From contig CAJOQO010000250.1 of assembly GCA_905236545.1 (NCBI GenBank), forward strand, positions 1 to 6,711: 6,711 bases of DNA. Direction: 5' to 3'. A program made the translations under genes and the position numbers. The first letter of the stretch is position 1, and each line of letters starts with the position of its first letter. This document shows positions 6,625-6,711 of this stretch, one piece after another. Source of the stretch: an uncultured Lachnospiraceae bacterium. GTDB lineage: Bacteria; Bacillota; Clostridia; Lachnospirales; Lachnospiraceae. Under the pieces are notes generated by a model. That model was not told where the DNA came from and searched no databases. It saw only the letters and a list, made by a program, of their open reading frames with translations.

Positions 6625-6711
6625 ATGGAAAAGACGATGGAAAAGATCGTGGCGCTTGCGAAGAACCGGGGGTTTGTGTATCCGGGCAGCGAGATCTACG
6701 GCGGACTTGCG
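6625..6711 (+). CDS. glyS: Glycyl-tRNA synthetase, alpha2 type (5' end only)
   Basis: The first 29 codons are present before the window ends. The start [13 protein letters not shown] and the block [14 protein letters not shown] are characteristic of the single-chain, homodimeric class II glycyl-tRNA synthetase that charges tRNA-Gly, as opposed to the two-subunit GlyQ/GlyS enzyme. AAAGGAG (6608-6614) lies 10 nt before the ATG. The gene follows the lipoprotein gene by 53 bp, too short for a T-box leader, and I see no convincing promoter in that gap, so it probably depends on the promoter at the end of recO or on read-through. Catalytic motifs 1-3 lie beyond the window. Confidence 0.92.
   Translation, partial: MEKTMEKIVALAKNRGFVYPGSEIYGGLA

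Overview
The window looks like chromosomal DNA of a fairly GC-rich member of the Clostridia, most likely Lachnospiraceae. The evidence is the protein style (a cytosolic PreP-like M16C peptidase, a RecO without visible zinc-finger cysteines, an alpha2-type glycyl-tRNA synthetase), strong Shine-Dalgarno sites, and the gene order M16C peptidase - era - recO - lipoprotein - glyS, which I associate with this family from general knowledge. All recognised genes are on the + strand.

Layout. Positions 3-92 may hold the last codons of an upstream gene, which I do not recognise. It is followed at once by a 111-bp near-palindromic element (95-205) with perfect 15-bp terminal inverted repeats and a flanking 5-bp direct repeat, so it looks like a small non-coding mobile element (MITE-like). 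A sigma-A-type promoter with a consensus extended -10 (252-280) drives a four-pass membrane protein (310-1002). This protein resembles the TIGR01906/DUF1461 family, which includes the lipoprotein intramolecular transacylase Lit. Its N-terminus carries an in-frame 27-bp tandem duplication. Next come a large M16C zinc peptidase (1055-4039), the ribosome-assembly GTPase Era (4084-5022) and the recombination mediator RecO (about 5144-5845). Gaps are 44 to 121 bp with no convincing terminator, so these four genes could form one transcription unit.

A second promoter lies inside the 3' end of recO (5804-5832). It would start a transcript for a lipoprotein of unknown function (5867-6571) and probably for the glycyl-tRNA synthetase gene that begins at 6625 and runs off the window. 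There is no T-box leader in front of this synthetase gene within the window.

Most of the window is housekeeping: peptide turnover, ribosome assembly, DNA repair and tRNA charging. The least ordinary parts are the hairpin element, the N-terminal repeat of the Lit-like protein, and the era-recO junction with its overlapping micro-ORF and ambiguous recO start. I found no sign of a defence system, CRISPR array, phage genes or a wholly new multi-gene system.
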